From Corallococcus macrosporus (GTDB lineage: Bacteria > Myxococcota > Myxococcia > Myxococcales > Myxococcaceae), in NCBI RefSeq assembly GCF_017302985.1, contig NZ_JAFIMU010000007.1, positions 2,356,001 through 2,420,000 of the forward strand: a stretch of 64,000 nt of DNA, written 5' to 3'. Positions 55,853 through 64,000 of this stretch are shown piece after piece. Position 1 is the first letter of the stretch. Each line of letters begins with the position of its first letter. The position numbers and the translations under genes are program-made. The notes under the pieces are model-generated. The model saw nothing but the letters and a program-made list of their open reading frames with translations. It searched no databases and was not told where the DNA came from.

Positions 55853-56346
55853 GCCTCCGCTCGGTCGCGCACGTGCTGTCCCTGGCGCTCCTGTACGCGG
55901 TGCTGGTGGGCAGCTTCCACCCGGTGGACCTGGCGCTGGGCGCGGCGCTGGCCCTGGGGGTGATGCACCTGTTCCCCATGGCGGGGCTGCCGCCGGTGCT
56001 GAGCTCCCGCGAGCACTGGCGCCGGGTGCTGCACCTGCCCCGCTTCGGCTGGGCCCTGGCCGTGCTGGTGGTGCGCAGCTGCTTCCACGTGCTCACGGTC
56101 ATCTTCGGCCGCGCGGAGCTCGCGAACAAAGCGGGCGTGGTGGAGGTCCCCATGGGGGAGCGCACCGCGCGCGGCGTGCAGGTGTCCTCCTGGGTGATGT
56201 CCCTGGCCCCGGGCACGGTGCTGCTGGAGCTGGACTGGGAGCGGCGCGTGATGCGCATGCACGCCCTGGACGCGTCGGATCCGGACAAGCTGCTGCGGCA
56301 GCAGGACAACTTCTACCAGCGCTACCAGCGCGCGGTGTTCCCCTAG
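55849..56346 (+). CDS. mrpE: MrpE, Na+/H+ antiporter subunit E
   Basis: The product is 165 aa. Two N-terminal helices and a third around residue 65 (ALAVLVVRSCFHVLTVIFGR) precede a cytoplasmic domain with SWVMSLAPGTVLLELDWERR, the MnhE signature, and DNFYQRYQRAVFP at the end. It overlaps mrpD by 4 bp. Confidence 0.92.
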   Translation: MSLRSVAHVLSLALLYAVLVGSFHPVDLALGAALALGVMHLFPMAGLPPVLSSREHWRRVLHLPRFGWALAVLVVRSCFHVLTVIFGRAELANKAGVVEVPMGERTARGVQVSSWVMSLAPGTVLLELDWERRVMRMHALDASDPDKLLRQQDNFYQRYQRAVFP

Positions 56347-56358
56347 CAGGAGGACCGG

Positions 56359-56646
56359 ATGCACGAGACCTTCTTCACGCTGGCCATCGTGTGGATGGTG
56401 GGCCTGCTGGGCGCGCTGGTGCTGCTGGCCTCGCGGCAGCGCTCCGTCGCGGACATGCTCATGTCCGTGGACACGATGGGCCTGGTCATCTGCGCGGTGC
56501 TGGGCCTGTACGGCGCCACGCGCGGCGAGCCCGGCTACCTGGACGCGGCCCTGGTGCTGGCCCTGCTCTCCTACGTGCAGACGGTGGCCGGCGCCCGCTA
56601 CCTGCACCACGGCCGCGCCTTCCACGACGAGGAGGACGGCCGATGA
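56359..56646 (+). CDS. mrpF: MrpF, Na+/H+ antiporter subunit F
   Basis: The product is 95 aa with three helices. DMLMSVDTMGLVICAVLGLY is the family's D-R/S-x-x-x-x-D-type core, and DAALVLALLSYVQTVAGARY the last helix. AGGAGGA lies 5 bp upstream. It overlaps mrpG by 4 bp. Confidence 0.92.
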   Translation: MHETFFTLAIVWMVGLLGALVLLASRQRSVADMLMSVDTMGLVICAVLGLYGATRGEPGYLDAALVLALLSYVQTVAGARYLHHGRAFHDEEDGR

Positions 56647-56996
56647 TGGCCACCGTCCTGCAATGGGTGGGGGACGGCCTGGTGGCGCTGGGGCTGCTCT
56701 TCATCACCTGCGCCGTCATCGGCATCTACCGCCTGCCCTCGGTGCTCACGCGCGTGCACGCCGCGGGCGCCGTGCCCTTCGGCGCGGCGCTGGTCATCGT
56801 GGGCGCCACGCTGGCGACGGCGGACGGCTGGCTCCTGCTGCGGGGGCTGCTCGTCGCCGCGTTCCTGATGCTCACCATCCCCAGCTCCGCGCACGCCATC
56901 GCCTGGCTGGCGGAGGGACGGCCGGAGCTGGCCCACGACAAGGCCCGGCGCGGGCGCGGGAAGCAGGACCGCACGCCCGAGTCTCCGGGCCGTTGA
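56643..56996 (+). CDS. mrpG: MrpG, Na+/H+ antiporter subunit G
   Basis: The product is 117 aa with three helices. IGIYRLPSVLTRVHAAGAVP carries the R-x-P-D/S-x-x-x-R-x-H-A pattern of MnhG, and FLMLTIPSSAHAIAWLAEGR the P-x-x-x-H-x-x-A pattern. It closes a full seven-subunit Mrp operon, which fits respiration-coupled sodium export. The C-terminal tail is charged. Confidence 0.92.
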   Translation: MMATVLQWVGDGLVALGLLFITCAVIGIYRLPSVLTRVHAAGAVPFGAALVIVGATLATADGWLLLRGLLVAAFLMLTIPSSAHAIAWLAEGRPELAHDKARRGRGKQDRTPESPGR

Positions 56997-57467
56997 TCAA
57001 GCGGTCGCGGACGTCTCCTCCTTCACCAGCCAGCGCATCGTGGCCTCGGTGACGATGCCGAACACCGCCGTCTGCGCGAACAGCCAGACGTGCTCCGCGC
57101 GCGACCAGGTGTTCGCGAGCGCCGTCGCCTTGAAGATGGGGAAGGCCGCGCGCTCGAACGCCAGCACCCCCAGACCCAGCAGGACGCCGCTTTGCAGCAG
57201 GGTCCACTTCGACGTGCGGCGGCGCACCAGGCCCCAGCCCATTCCCAGCAGGGGGCCATAGCCCGCGCGCAGCGCGAAGGCCCACCGGGATGCCTCGTGC
57301 CGGGACATCCTCCGGCGCAACAGCCGGCTCAGCACCTGCCGGGCGATGTGCCGCGCGGCATAGGGGGGCGGGTGGCCCAGCGAGGCATTGCGCACGCTGA
57401 CCAGCAATCCCAGGGCGCCGGTGCCCACGGCTCCGGCGACATACGCGGCCGCGTAGGGGTCCCTCAT
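56997..57467 (-). CDS. Membrane-associated protein of unknown function
   Basis: The product is 156 aa. Helices are seen at the N-terminus (AAAYVAGAVGTGALGLLVSV), in the middle (SGVLLGLGVLAFERAAFPIF) and near the C-terminus (VWLFAQTAVFGIVTEATMRW). A basic segment (RQVLSRLLRRRMSRHEASRW) separates the first two. It follows the proline dehydrogenase gene by 3 bp on the same strand. No family was recognised. Confidence 0.6.
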   Translation of the reverse strand: MRDPYAAAYVAGAVGTGALGLLVSVRNASLGHPPPYAARHIARQVLSRLLRRRMSRHEASRWAFALRAGYGPLLGMGWGLVRRRTSKWTLLQSGVLLGLGVLAFERAAFPIFKATALANTWSRAEHVWLFAQTAVFGIVTEATMRWLVKEETSATA

Positions 57468-57470
57468 GGT

Positions 57471-58409
57471 CTATCCCTTCATCAGGTTCTTCATCACGAA
57501 CCACAGGTTGGCCGGGCGCTCCGCCAGCCGTCGCATGAAATACGGATACCAGTGCTTCCCATACGGGACATAGACTTGCACCGGGTGGCCTTCCTTCGCC
57601 AACCGCTCCTGCAGGTCGCGCCGGATGCCATACAGCATCTGGAATTCGAAGGCGCCCCTGGGCAGATGCTGGCGCGCGGCGTACTCCAGCGTGGCGTCAA
57701 TCATCCGCTCATCATGCGTGGCGATGCCGTGATACACGCCGCTGTCCAACAGGATGCGCATGCAGCGCACGAAGTTCGCGTCCACGTCCTTCTTGTCCGG
57801 GAAGGCCACGTCGGGACCCTCCAGGTAGGCCCCCTTGCACAGCCGGATGCGCACGCGCTCCGCGCACAGGGTCTTCACGTCCGCCTCCGTGCGCCGCAGG
57901 TAGCTCTGGAGCACCGCGCCCACGTGCGGCTCCCCGAACTCCGAGTGCAAATCCCGCACGATGTCCAGGGTCACCTGCGTGACGGCGCTCTCCTCCATGT
58001 CCACGCGCACGAACGAGTCCCGCGCCGCCGCGTCCGCCACCACCGCTCGCGCGTTCCGCAGCGCCAGGTTCCGGTCGAACAGCAGGCCGCACTGCGTGAG
58101 CTTCAGCGACACACTGGCCTTCACGCCCACCTGGTCGATGCGCGCGAGCAGCCGCTGGTAATGCCGCACCTCGTCGCGCGTCTCCTGTGGGGCGCGCACC
58201 GCTTCGTTGAGATGGTCGAAGCTGGCCGTCAGTCCCCTGGCGTTGAGGTCCTTCACCGCCTCCACCGCCTCCTCCAGCGTCTCCCCCGCGATGAAGCGCG
58301 ACGCCAGCTCGCGAAAGGGTTTGAGCCGCGTGGCCACGTCCTTGAGGTTGGACTGGCGCGACAGGAACAGCAGCGCGGAGCGGGACAACTGGTCGGTGGC
58401 CGTGGTCAT
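57471..58409 (-). CDS. Proline dehydrogenase (monofunctional)
   Basis: The product is 312 aa and forms the FAD-binding TIM barrel of PutA/PRODH: GVKASVSLKLTQCGLLFDRN, FVRVDMEESAVTQVTLDIVR, VRIRLCKGAYLEGPDVAFPD, GIATHDERMIDATLEYA and the substrate-arginine motif YFMRRLAERPANLWFVMKN at the C-terminus. It oxidises proline to pyrroline-5-carboxylate and reduces quinone. No P5C dehydrogenase is fused or adjacent. It is comparable in size to the Thermus/Deinococcus-type enzyme. Confidence 0.93.
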   Translation of the reverse strand: MTTATDQLSRSALLFLSRQSNLKDVATRLKPFRELASRFIAGETLEEAVEAVKDLNARGLTASFDHLNEAVRAPQETRDEVRHYQRLLARIDQVGVKASVSLKLTQCGLLFDRNLALRNARAVVADAAARDSFVRVDMEESAVTQVTLDIVRDLHSEFGEPHVGAVLQSYLRRTEADVKTLCAERVRIRLCKGAYLEGPDVAFPDKKDVDANFVRCMRILLDSGVYHGIATHDERMIDATLEYAARQHLPRGAFEFQMLYGIRRDLQERLAKEGHPVQVYVPYGKHWYPYFMRRLAERPANLWFVMKNLMKG

Positions 58410-58445
58410 GTGATGTCTTCCCCCGGCGTTAGAGATAACGCCTGA

Positions 58446-59330
58446 TCAATCCGGGTGCCGCGAGAGGAAGTCGGACACGCGCGCATTGAACGCTTCCGGG
58501 TGGCTCATGTACGGCAGGTGACTGGCCGTCTCCAGGAACTCCAGCCGGGCGCCCGGCACGTGCGCCGCCACGTCGCGAGCGGCCGCCGGCGGCACCAGCA
58601 GGTCGCGGCCCCCCTCGATGATGAGCGTGGGCACGCGCAGCTCCCGCAGCCGGTGCAGGAAGTCCGCGGCCAGGATGTCGCGCAGCCGCCGCATCAGCTC
58701 CAGCGACGACAGGCGCCGGGCCTCGCGGACGATCTCCGCGCGCCCCTCCGGCGGCAGCCACCGGCCACCCAGCACGCGGGCCACCGTGGGCGCGAACACA
58801 TACGCCAGCGGCCGCGGCGCGCGCACCAGCGTGGACAGCGTCAACGCCAGCCGCCGCACCTTGCGCACGCTGGCCACCGGCGACACCAGCACCAGCGCCT
58901 TCACCCGCTCCGGGTGCTCCAACGCATACGCGATGGACAGGAGGCTGCCATAGGAAGACCCCATCAACGCGAAGCGCTCCGGCAGCCACGCCTCCGGGTG
59001 GTTGAGCACCGACAGGTTCCACTGCAGCGGCGTGTGCGTCGCGGGCGTCTTCAGCGGCGGCGTCCACAAGAGCAGGTTCCACGCCTGGGCCAGCGGCTCC
59101 ATGGGCGCGAAGGAGCGGCCACTGGCGCCCAGCCCCGGAAGACAGACCACCGTGCGTGAGACATCCCTGTTGCCGTGGGGAAAGGTGAACAGCCGCACCG
59201 GCGTGCCCCGGATGACGCGCTCCTCGCACTCCAGCTGTTCATACCCTTGCTGGATGTCTTCCACGTCCGGCACCAGCGGCGGGACGCGGGTGCGAGTCGA
59301 TGCGGCGGAGCTGGCGGCGGCGTCAAGCAT
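58446..59330 (-). CDS. Alpha/beta hydrolase
   Basis: The product is 294 aa. VVCLPGLGASGRSF forms the oxyanion region, FALMGSSYGSLLSIAYALE holds the nucleophile (G-x-S-x-G), LIIEGGRDLLVPPAAARDVA the acid strand and ETASHLPYMSHPEAF the catalytic His. It overlaps the preceding acyltransferase gene by 8 bp, so the two probably share a transcript and may act on related lipid substrates (inference). Confidence 0.87.
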   Translation of the reverse strand: MLDAAASSAASTRTRVPPLVPDVEDIQQGYEQLECEERVIRGTPVRLFTFPHGNRDVSRTVVCLPGLGASGRSFAPMEPLAQAWNLLLWTPPLKTPATHTPLQWNLSVLNHPEAWLPERFALMGSSYGSLLSIAYALEHPERVKALVLVSPVASVRKVRRLALTLSTLVRAPRPLAYVFAPTVARVLGGRWLPPEGRAEIVREARRLSSLELMRRLRDILAADFLHRLRELRVPTLIIEGGRDLLVPPAAARDVAAHVPGARLEFLETASHLPYMSHPEAFNARVSDFLSRHPD

Positions 59331-60084
59331 GGCAGGCCCTCAGGAGCAGGCGCCGGACGCTGGCGGCCACGCGGTCGCGGAAGGCCGCCACGCGAGACTC
59401 CGACGCACCCGACGGCGGCGGTTCATGGGGTTCACCCACGGCGAAGGTGAGCTGGACGGGCAGCGGAAGGGGGCCCAATCCCATCACCAGGGGCATGCGG
59501 TATTTGTCCTCCGCGGCCAGGCGCACACACCAGCGGTCCTCGTCCGGGGGCCAGAAGAACGTGTCATCCACCCCGAAACCGGCGAAGGGCACCACCGGCA
59601 CCCCGGCCTGCATGGCCAGCCGCACGAAGCCCAGCGCGCGCTCCCAGCGCAGGCGGTAGCGGCCCTGGCTGCGTTTGAAGGTCTCCCGCGCGCCGCCCGG
59701 ATAACAGACGACCAGCTGCCCCTCCTGGAGCGAGCGCAGCGCGTTCTCCCGCGTCCCCTCCACGCCGCCCAGCCACGGCAGCACCGTGCGCACGAGGGGA
59801 ATCTTGAAGAAGCCCCGCTCCGCGAGCCCCAGCGGATAGCGCCCCGTGGCCTGGTGCACGAGGTGGAAGAAGGCCGGCGTCTCGTATCCCCAGACACCGT
59901 GATTGCCCACGAGCAGCAGGGGCCCGTTCCTGGGCAGGTGTTCAGCACCCATCAGACGGGCGCGGTGATATCGCGCGGACAGGGCGGCGCCTCGCTCCGC
60001 GAAACGGAAGACGGTCTGTCGGACGCTGGTGAGTGGGTTTTCCACGGTGGAGCAGAAGATGCAGCCGCCCTCGCGGACCGGCAC
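59323..60084 (-). CDS. Lysophospholipid acyltransferase-like protein (PlsC/DGAT-like)
   Basis: The product is 253 aa. LLLVGNHGVWGYETPAFFH carries the NHxxxxE/D acyltransferase motif, with Glu in the usual Asp place as in diacylglycerol-acyltransferase-like members. LVVCYPGGARETFKRSQGR is the P-E/G-G-x-R motif, and MQAGVPVVPFAGFGVDDTFF follows. The start is uncertain: GTG 60084 is used and no ATG lies near it. It should transfer acyl groups to lipids at the inner membrane. Confidence 0.75.
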   Translation of the reverse strand: MPVREGGCIFCSTVENPLTSVRQTVFRFAERGAALSARYHRARLMGAEHLPRNGPLLLVGNHGVWGYETPAFFHLVHQATGRYPLGLAERGFFKIPLVRTVLPWLGGVEGTRENALRSLQEGQLVVCYPGGARETFKRSQGRYRLRWERALGFVRLAMQAGVPVVPFAGFGVDDTFFWPPDEDRWCVRLAAEDKYRMPLVMGLGPLPLPVQLTFAVGEPHEPPPSGASESRVAAFRDRVAASVRRLLLRACHA

Positions 60085-60219
60085 CCCGGTAGCAGGCAGG
60101 CGGGCAGGGGCTCCACCGGCGCCGTCAGCGCGAAAGGGGCATGCACGCCAGCAGGCTGCCTTTCACCCCGGCGGTCCGGTGGGGAACGGGTGCGGTTGTC
60201 TGCCTCCAGGGCCGTGCCG

Positions 60220-60729
60220 ATGCTTGATGCCATGGCCGCCCCATTCGACATCCTCCTGCAGCAACACCGCGAACTGGAGGAGCTGCTGGAGCGGCTGGCT
60301 TCGGACACGGACGCGGAGGACCTGGCGCACGGCCAGGAGGCCCTCTCCCGCCTGTTGCGCCTGCACTCCCGGCTGGAGGAGCGCTGCGTCCAGCCGCTGG
60401 TGACGCGCGTGGAGGGCCGCACCCGCGCCCGCGAAGAGGCGGAAGACCACCTCACCCTGCGCGAGCTGATGGAGGAATTGCAGGAGCTGACGCCTCGCGG
60501 GGTCGAGTGGCAGGCGCGTCTGTTCACTTTGGAAGACCTGGTCGTGGCGCATGTGCAGGCCATGGAACAAGGCGTGCTCCCACGCCTGTCCGCGTCCCTG
60601 GACTCAGAGGAATTGGAGGAACTGGGACACGACCTCGCACTGACGTACGAGGAACTGCTGGAGCGCTCGCAGCACCCCCCTGCCTCCGGTCGCGGAGCGT
60701 TGTTGGAACCCCTGCATTGGGATGCGTGA
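60220..60729 (+). CDS. Hemerythrin HHE-domain protein
   Basis: The product is 169 aa from ATG 60220 (ATG 60232 in frame is an alternative). A four-helix bundle with spaced ligands is seen: ILLQQHRELEELLERL, LLRLHSRLEERCVQPLV, AEDHLTLRELMEELQEL and LVVAHVQAMEQGVLPRL. It probably binds a di-iron centre and may sense O2, NO or store iron. It is divergent from the acyltransferase gene and followed by a terminator-like hairpin. Confidence 0.82.
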   Translation: MLDAMAAPFDILLQQHRELEELLERLASDTDAEDLAHGQEALSRLLRLHSRLEERCVQPLVTRVEGRTRAREEAEDHLTLRELMEELQELTPRGVEWQARLFTLEDLVVAHVQAMEQGVLPRLSASLDSEELEELGHDLALTYEELLERSQHPPASGRGALLEPLHWDA

Positions 60730-60750
60730 GAAGCGCCTGAAAGCGCCGCC

Positions 60751-60775
60751 GGCCCCCATTTCCCGGGCCTTTCTC
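60751..60775 (+). terminator. Probable intrinsic terminator after the hemerythrin gene
   Basis: GGCCC-(9 nt)-GGGCC, 22 bp after the stop, is followed by TTTCTC. The stem is short (5 bp), so this is a moderate call. Confidence 0.45.
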
Positions 60776-60909
60776 ATCTGCTGATACGCAGTGGCGTCAC
60801 AACTTTTTATCGCTTCCTTCGACAATTGCCTTTCTGGAAGGTATTGGTAGTCCGGCGTGCCGGTTCACGCCAAGGCAATGCTCCCCCCTTAAACCGAGGA
60901 TTGTTCGAA

Positions 60910-61434
60910 ATGTCAGTTGACAAGGCGTTCCGCGAGATGATTCGCAACGAGATTGAAGTGCAGCTCAAGCCCCTGCGTGACGTGGTGTCTCGTCTGGAGT
61001 CTGGGACGGCGGACCTGGACGCGCTGCGCAGCGTGGCCGAGCGTCTGGCGCCCCTGGCCCAGGTGGTGGGCCCCCTCTTCGGTGCGAACGCGCCCGCGGC
61101 GGGCAAGGCCGGTCGTCGTCCCGTGGGTCGTCCGGCGGGCCGGGCCGCGGTGAGCGCGCCGGTGGCGGCGGTGGGTGGCAAGCGCCGGGGCCGCAAGCCG
61201 GCGGCGGCGGAGGGCGGCGCCCGCGAGTGCGCCATCAAGGGCTGCGGCAAGCCCAGCCGCACCAAGGGCTACTGCGCCGCGCACTACCAGAAGCTGCGCA
61301 TGCTGGAGAAGACCAACCGCCGTCCCAACGAGTGGTCCGACTACGCCAACCCCAACAGCGTGGAGGACATCAAGCTGCCCCGTGGCCGCGCCGCCTCCAA
61401 GGCGCTCGCGGAAGCCGCTCAGAAGAACGCTTAA
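60910..61434 (+). CDS. AT-hook and zinc-finger-like DNA-binding protein
   Basis: The product is 174 aa. Residues 1-50 form a predicted coiled coil (FREMIRNEIEVQLKPLRDVV). The middle is Ala/Gly/Arg-rich with two AT-hook-like cores (RRPVGRPAGRA, KRRGRKPAAAE). Then comes a C-x4-C-x8-C-x3-H element, ECAIKGCGKPSRTKGYCAAHY, followed by basic KLRMLEKTNRRP. The combination suggests a nucleoid or regulatory protein; I know similar ORFs only from myxobacteria. The upstream 180 bp are AT-richer than the neighbourhood, which fits a strong promoter. Confidence 0.7.
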   Translation: MSVDKAFREMIRNEIEVQLKPLRDVVSRLESGTADLDALRSVAERLAPLAQVVGPLFGANAPAAGKAGRRPVGRPAGRAAVSAPVAAVGGKRRGRKPAAAEGGARECAIKGCGKPSRTKGYCAAHYQKLRMLEKTNRRPNEWSDYANPNSVEDIKLPRGRAASKALAEAAQKNA

Positions 61435-61551
61435 GCAGTTCAGTTGCCCCGGCCCGGGCAGAGGTGGTGGACCCGCTCGTTTCCGTCAGGAAGAGCGTGG
61501 CTGGATTGACCGCGCGGAGGATGTGCTTGCGCCGCGAGGGGGTTGGTGTGC

Positions 61552-62430
61552 ATGAGTGCCCGGGCCATGAGCAAACGCGACCTGGAGCCTGGAATCGTCA
61601 CGGACCTCGCGGGCCGGACGACGTATGGTGATTACCTGCAGCTGGACCGACTCCTGTCCGCGCAGGTGCCCCGCTCCCAGCCTCCCCATCACGACGAGCT
61701 GCTGTTCATCGTCCAGCACCAGACGAGCGAGCTGTGGATGAAGCTGCTCATCCATGAGCTGTCCGCCTGCATCCGCTACATCCAGGCGGACCGGCTGGAG
61801 CCGTCCTTCAAGATCTTCGCGCGCGTCGCGCACATCCAGCGGATGCTCTTCGAACAGTGGAGCGTGCTGGAAACGCTGACGCCCAACGAGTACCTGGAGT
61901 TCCGCGACACGCTGGGCCACGCGTCCGGCTTCCAGAGCTTCCAGTACCGCGCGGTGGAGTTCCTCTTGGGCAACAAGGACGACAACGCGCTGGGGCCCTT
62001 CAAGCACGTGCCGGGCGTGCACGCGGAATTGGAGCGGCTGCTGGAGTCGCCGGGCATCTACGACGAGTTCCTGCGCCACCTGTCGCGCATGGGCCACGAC
62101 ATTCCCAGAAGCCACGTGGAGCGCGACTGGCGTCAGCCGTATGAGAAGAGCGCCCAGGTGATGGAGGTGTTCCGGCGCATCTACTCGGACACGGAGAAGC
62201 ACTGGGACGCGTATGAGATGTGCGAGAAGCTGGTGGACACGGAGGAGCGGTTCCAGCTCTGGCGCTACCGGCACATGATGACGGTGATGCGCATCATCGG
62301 CTTCAAGCAGGGCACGGGCGGCTCGTCGGGCGTGGGCTTCCTGCGCAAGGCGCTGGACCTGCGCTTCTTCCCGGAGCTGTGGGACGTGCGCACGTCGCTG
62401 GCGCCGCCCGCGAAGCCCCGGGGCACCTGA
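61552..62430 (+). CDS. kynA: Tryptophan 2,3-dioxygenase
   Basis: The product is 292 aa from ATG 61552, with GAGGGGG 9 bp upstream; ATG 61567 is an alternative. [20 protein letters not shown] and [20 protein letters not shown] (heme-pocket His and substrate loop), [40 protein letters not shown] and [13 protein letters not shown] are the expected TDO motifs. It opens the indole ring of L-Trp to N-formylkynurenine using heme and O2, the first step of the kynurenine pathway. No other kyn genes are in the window. Confidence 0.96.
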   Translation: MSARAMSKRDLEPGIVTDLAGRTTYGDYLQLDRLLSAQVPRSQPPHHDELLFIVQHQTSELWMKLLIHELSACIRYIQADRLEPSFKIFARVAHIQRMLFEQWSVLETLTPNEYLEFRDTLGHASGFQSFQYRAVEFLLGNKDDNALGPFKHVPGVHAELERLLESPGIYDEFLRHLSRMGHDIPRSHVERDWRQPYEKSAQVMEVFRRIYSDTEKHWDAYEMCEKLVDTEERFQLWRYRHMMTVMRIIGFKQGTGGSSGVGFLRKALDLRFFPELWDVRTSLAPPAKPRGT

Positions 62431-62553
62431 AACAACTCCGCGCCGCTCGTGCCCCCGCATGCTCCGCGGGCCGGCAGGGGCGGGGTGCCAGCCGGGCCAC
62501 GGGCTCCCTAGCTTGGGAGAGGTCAAACCCTCTCAACGCGCGAAGGAGCCGCC

Positions 62554-62730
62554 ATGGGTGAGCACGAAAGCCCCCGGAAGGAACCGCAGCTTCCGGAAGA
62601 CGAACAGAAGAACAAGCGTCAGGCGGGAGACCGCCCCGTCCCCACGCCCGGCCACATTGGCAACCTGCCGGACGACGGCCCGGGCCCGGCAGGCATTGGC
62701 ATCAAGCTGCCCGAGGGCGGCGGCGACTGA
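62554..62730 (+). CDS. 58-aa hydrophilic protein
   Basis: ATG 62554 has an excellent ribosome site (AAGGAG, 5 bp spacing) and opens a 58-residue frame. The N-terminal half is charged (HESPRKEPQLPEDEQKNKRQ) and the rest is Pro/Gly-rich (GHIGNLPDDGPGPAGIGIKL). It is likely disordered. Codon choice is like its neighbours. The function is unknown. Confidence 0.6.
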   Translation: MGEHESPRKEPQLPEDEQKNKRQAGDRPVPTPGHIGNLPDDGPGPAGIGIKLPEGGGD

Positions 62731-62824
62731 GTGAAACATCCAGGATGTCTCAAGGCCCGGGGGCCCTTCCGGGGCTCCCGGCCACCGGGGTACACCTGTC
62801 AGACGGGCATGAGAGTGTCCGGGC

Positions 62825-63418
62825 ATGTCCCTACCTGCTAGGTTCTTCGCCCCAGAGATGACCCGAAAGCCCGCCACCTACGCCGACCTGGAAGCGCTCC
62901 CTCCGAATCAGGTGGGGGAGATCGTCAACGGGGAGCTGCACGCGAGCCCCCGGCCGGCGTCGCCGCATGCCTTCGCGGCGATGCAGCTCTCCACCGACCT
63001 GAACAATCCCTTCGGCAGGGGCCGTGGGGGGCCTGGCGGGTGGCATTTCCTGTTCGAGCCGGAGCTGCACCTGGGCAAGGACGTCCTGGTTCCCGACATC
63101 GCGGGTTGGCGCCAGGAACGGATGGCCAAGATGCCCGACGTCGTGGGATTCACGATGGCGCCGGACTGGCTGTGCGAGGTGCTGTCCCCGTCCACGTCCC
63201 GTTTGGATCGGGTCCGGAAGTTGCCCATCTACGCGCGCGAGGGCGTGAAGCACGTCTGGTTGGTGGACCCTTTGCAACGCACGTTGGAGGTCTTCCGGCT
63301 GGAAGGCGGCCACTACCTGCTGCTGGGGACCCACGAGGACGCGGAGACCGTCCACGCGGAGCCATTCGAGGCCCTGGCGCTGGAACTTCGCGTCTTGTGG
63401 GTAGACATCGCGGAGTAG
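62825..63418 (+). CDS. Uma2-family (DUF820) putative endonuclease
   Basis: The product is 197 aa from ATG 62825; ATG 62858, which fits the usual family start MTRKPATYADLEAL, is an alternative. PPNQVGEIVNGELHASPRPA, LVPDIAGWRQERM (metal-binding Asp of the PD-(D/E)xK-like core), CEVLSPSTSRLDRVRKLPIY (E...K) and VKHVWLVDPLQRTLEVFRLE follow the Uma2 pattern. Such genes are abundant in myxobacteria and cyanobacteria and their biological role is unclear. Confidence 0.88.
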   Translation: MSLPARFFAPEMTRKPATYADLEALPPNQVGEIVNGELHASPRPASPHAFAAMQLSTDLNNPFGRGRGGPGGWHFLFEPELHLGKDVLVPDIAGWRQERMAKMPDVVGFTMAPDWLCEVLSPSTSRLDRVRKLPIYAREGVKHVWLVDPLQRTLEVFRLEGGHYLLLGTHEDAETVHAEPFEALALELRVLWVDIAE

Positions 63419-63431
63419 GCTTCTTCGCACC

Positions 63432-64000
63432 ATGTCCGCGCCCGCCGGAATGACGCTGCTCTTCGAACAGGCCCACATCCTCTGCTACCGCACGTTCGAC
63501 ATCGCGGAGGAGATCGACCTGGAGCGCGCGCGCAAGGCGCTGTCGGAGGACTCGCGCCGCTTGAAGCTGTCGCGCGAGAACAGCCAGTACATCCAGCTGC
63601 CCAACCCGCCCGTGGCCTATGAGCTGGGCCGCAGGCCGCTCGCGCTGCGCGACGGGCCCGTCACGGTGGACGCCACCGCGCGCCTGTTCGACCACGGCGC
63701 CGCGTCCATCATCCTGCGCGTCCCCGTCGCGCCCGGCACCACCTGGGAGGCCCTCACCCAGGTCGCCGACGAGCTCTATGACAGCCAGGCCCTGGACGAC
63801 CTGGCGCAAGAGCTGGTGGAGGGCGTGCGCCGCACCATCTCCGCCGCCGTGCAGGGGCCGCACCTCTGGGACCAGAGCGAGAGCTACACCGTCATCTTCG
63901 CCGAGCGCATCCAGGGCAACCCCTCCGCCGAGGAGCTGTTCCAGCGCGCGGACATCGCTCGGCTGCTGCTGGGGGAGAGCACCACCGCGCCGCTGGCGCC
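63432..64000 (+). CDS. Hypothetical protein (3' end beyond window)
   Basis: ATG 63432 opens a frame that stays open to the window edge (189 residues seen). It begins MSAPAGMTLLFEQAHILCYR and contains DLERARKALSEDSRRLKLSR and LFDHGAASIILRVPVAPGTT. The start and the mixed alpha/beta composition recall proteins related to RMD1/DUF155, but I cannot support that assignment. It follows the Uma2 gene by 13 bp. Confidence 0.6.
   Translation, partial: MSAPAGMTLLFEQAHILCYRTFDIAEEIDLERARKALSEDSRRLKLSRENSQYIQLPNPPVAYELGRRPLALRDGPVTVDATARLFDHGAASIILRVPVAPGTTWEALTQVADELYDSQALDDLAQELVEGVRRTISAAVQGPHLWDQSESYTVIFAERIQGNPSAEELFQRADIARLLLGESTTAPLA

Overview
The window is about 64 kb of very GC-rich DNA with strong third-position GC, dense operons, many ATGA/GTGA stop-start overlaps, and gene families typical of Myxococcota (Myxococcus/Corallococcus-like): a DUF2378 paralog, an STK-like kinase and a complete-looking exopolysaccharide (eps) locus. 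I infer a myxobacterium of the Myxococcaceae or a close relative. No rRNA, tRNA, insertion sequence, phage or CRISPR was seen.

Region 1 (about 1-22.7 kb) is an EPS Wzx/Wzy-type pathway whose genes match the M. xanthus eps cluster from memory of that locus. It holds epsB (GH44, cut by the left edge), epsC, epsD, a kinase-dead BY-kinase-like protein, epsE, wzy, epsH, epsU, epsV, epsW, a 58-aa membrane protein, epsX, epsY, wzx and epsZ. EpsZ starts the repeat unit on undecaprenyl phosphate, the GTs (D, E, H, U) extend it, Wzx flips it and Wzy polymerises it. EpsV and the kinase-dead partner control length, and EpsY plus the EpsX barrel export it. Embedded cargo includes a sigma factor, an MscS channel, a 2OG-oxygenase-like protein, two lipoproteins (one with a JAMM metalloprotease motif), and a tandem pair of 4-TM proteins with a MerR regulator and a textbook MerR operator.

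Region 2 (22.9-31.7 kb) is molybdenum cofactor and formate metabolism: a mobB-fdhD fusion, moeA, mobA, and a three-subunit formate dehydrogenase. The catalytic subunit reads through an in-frame UGA (selenocysteine) followed by a clear bacterial SECIS hairpin. Region 3 (32-36.1 kb) holds a response regulator, a DUF2378 protein, an SDR, an outer-membrane protein and a degenerate protein kinase.

Region 4 (36.5-49.5 kb) encodes alternative complex III (actABCDE, then actF and a small membrane protein) followed by a caa3-type cytochrome oxidase (coxB, A, C, D). Between actE and actF lies 1.3 kb made of eleven copies of a long palindrome at 108-bp spacing, whose arms vary in a compensatory way; this is the most unusual element in the window. 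Region 5 (49.5-57 kb) has a membrane protein, an AAA ATPase and a seven-gene Mrp Na+/H+ antiporter operon. Region 6 (57-64 kb) is mixed metabolism: proline dehydrogenase, alpha/beta hydrolase, acyltransferase, hemerythrin protein, an AT-hook/zinc-finger protein, tryptophan 2,3-dioxygenase, a 58-aa protein, a Uma2-family protein and a CDS cut by the right edge.

Together, regions 2, 4 and 5 would form a respiratory chain: formate to quinone by FDH, quinol to cytochrome c by ACIII, and cytochrome c to O2 by caa3, with Mrp converting proton to sodium gradients.
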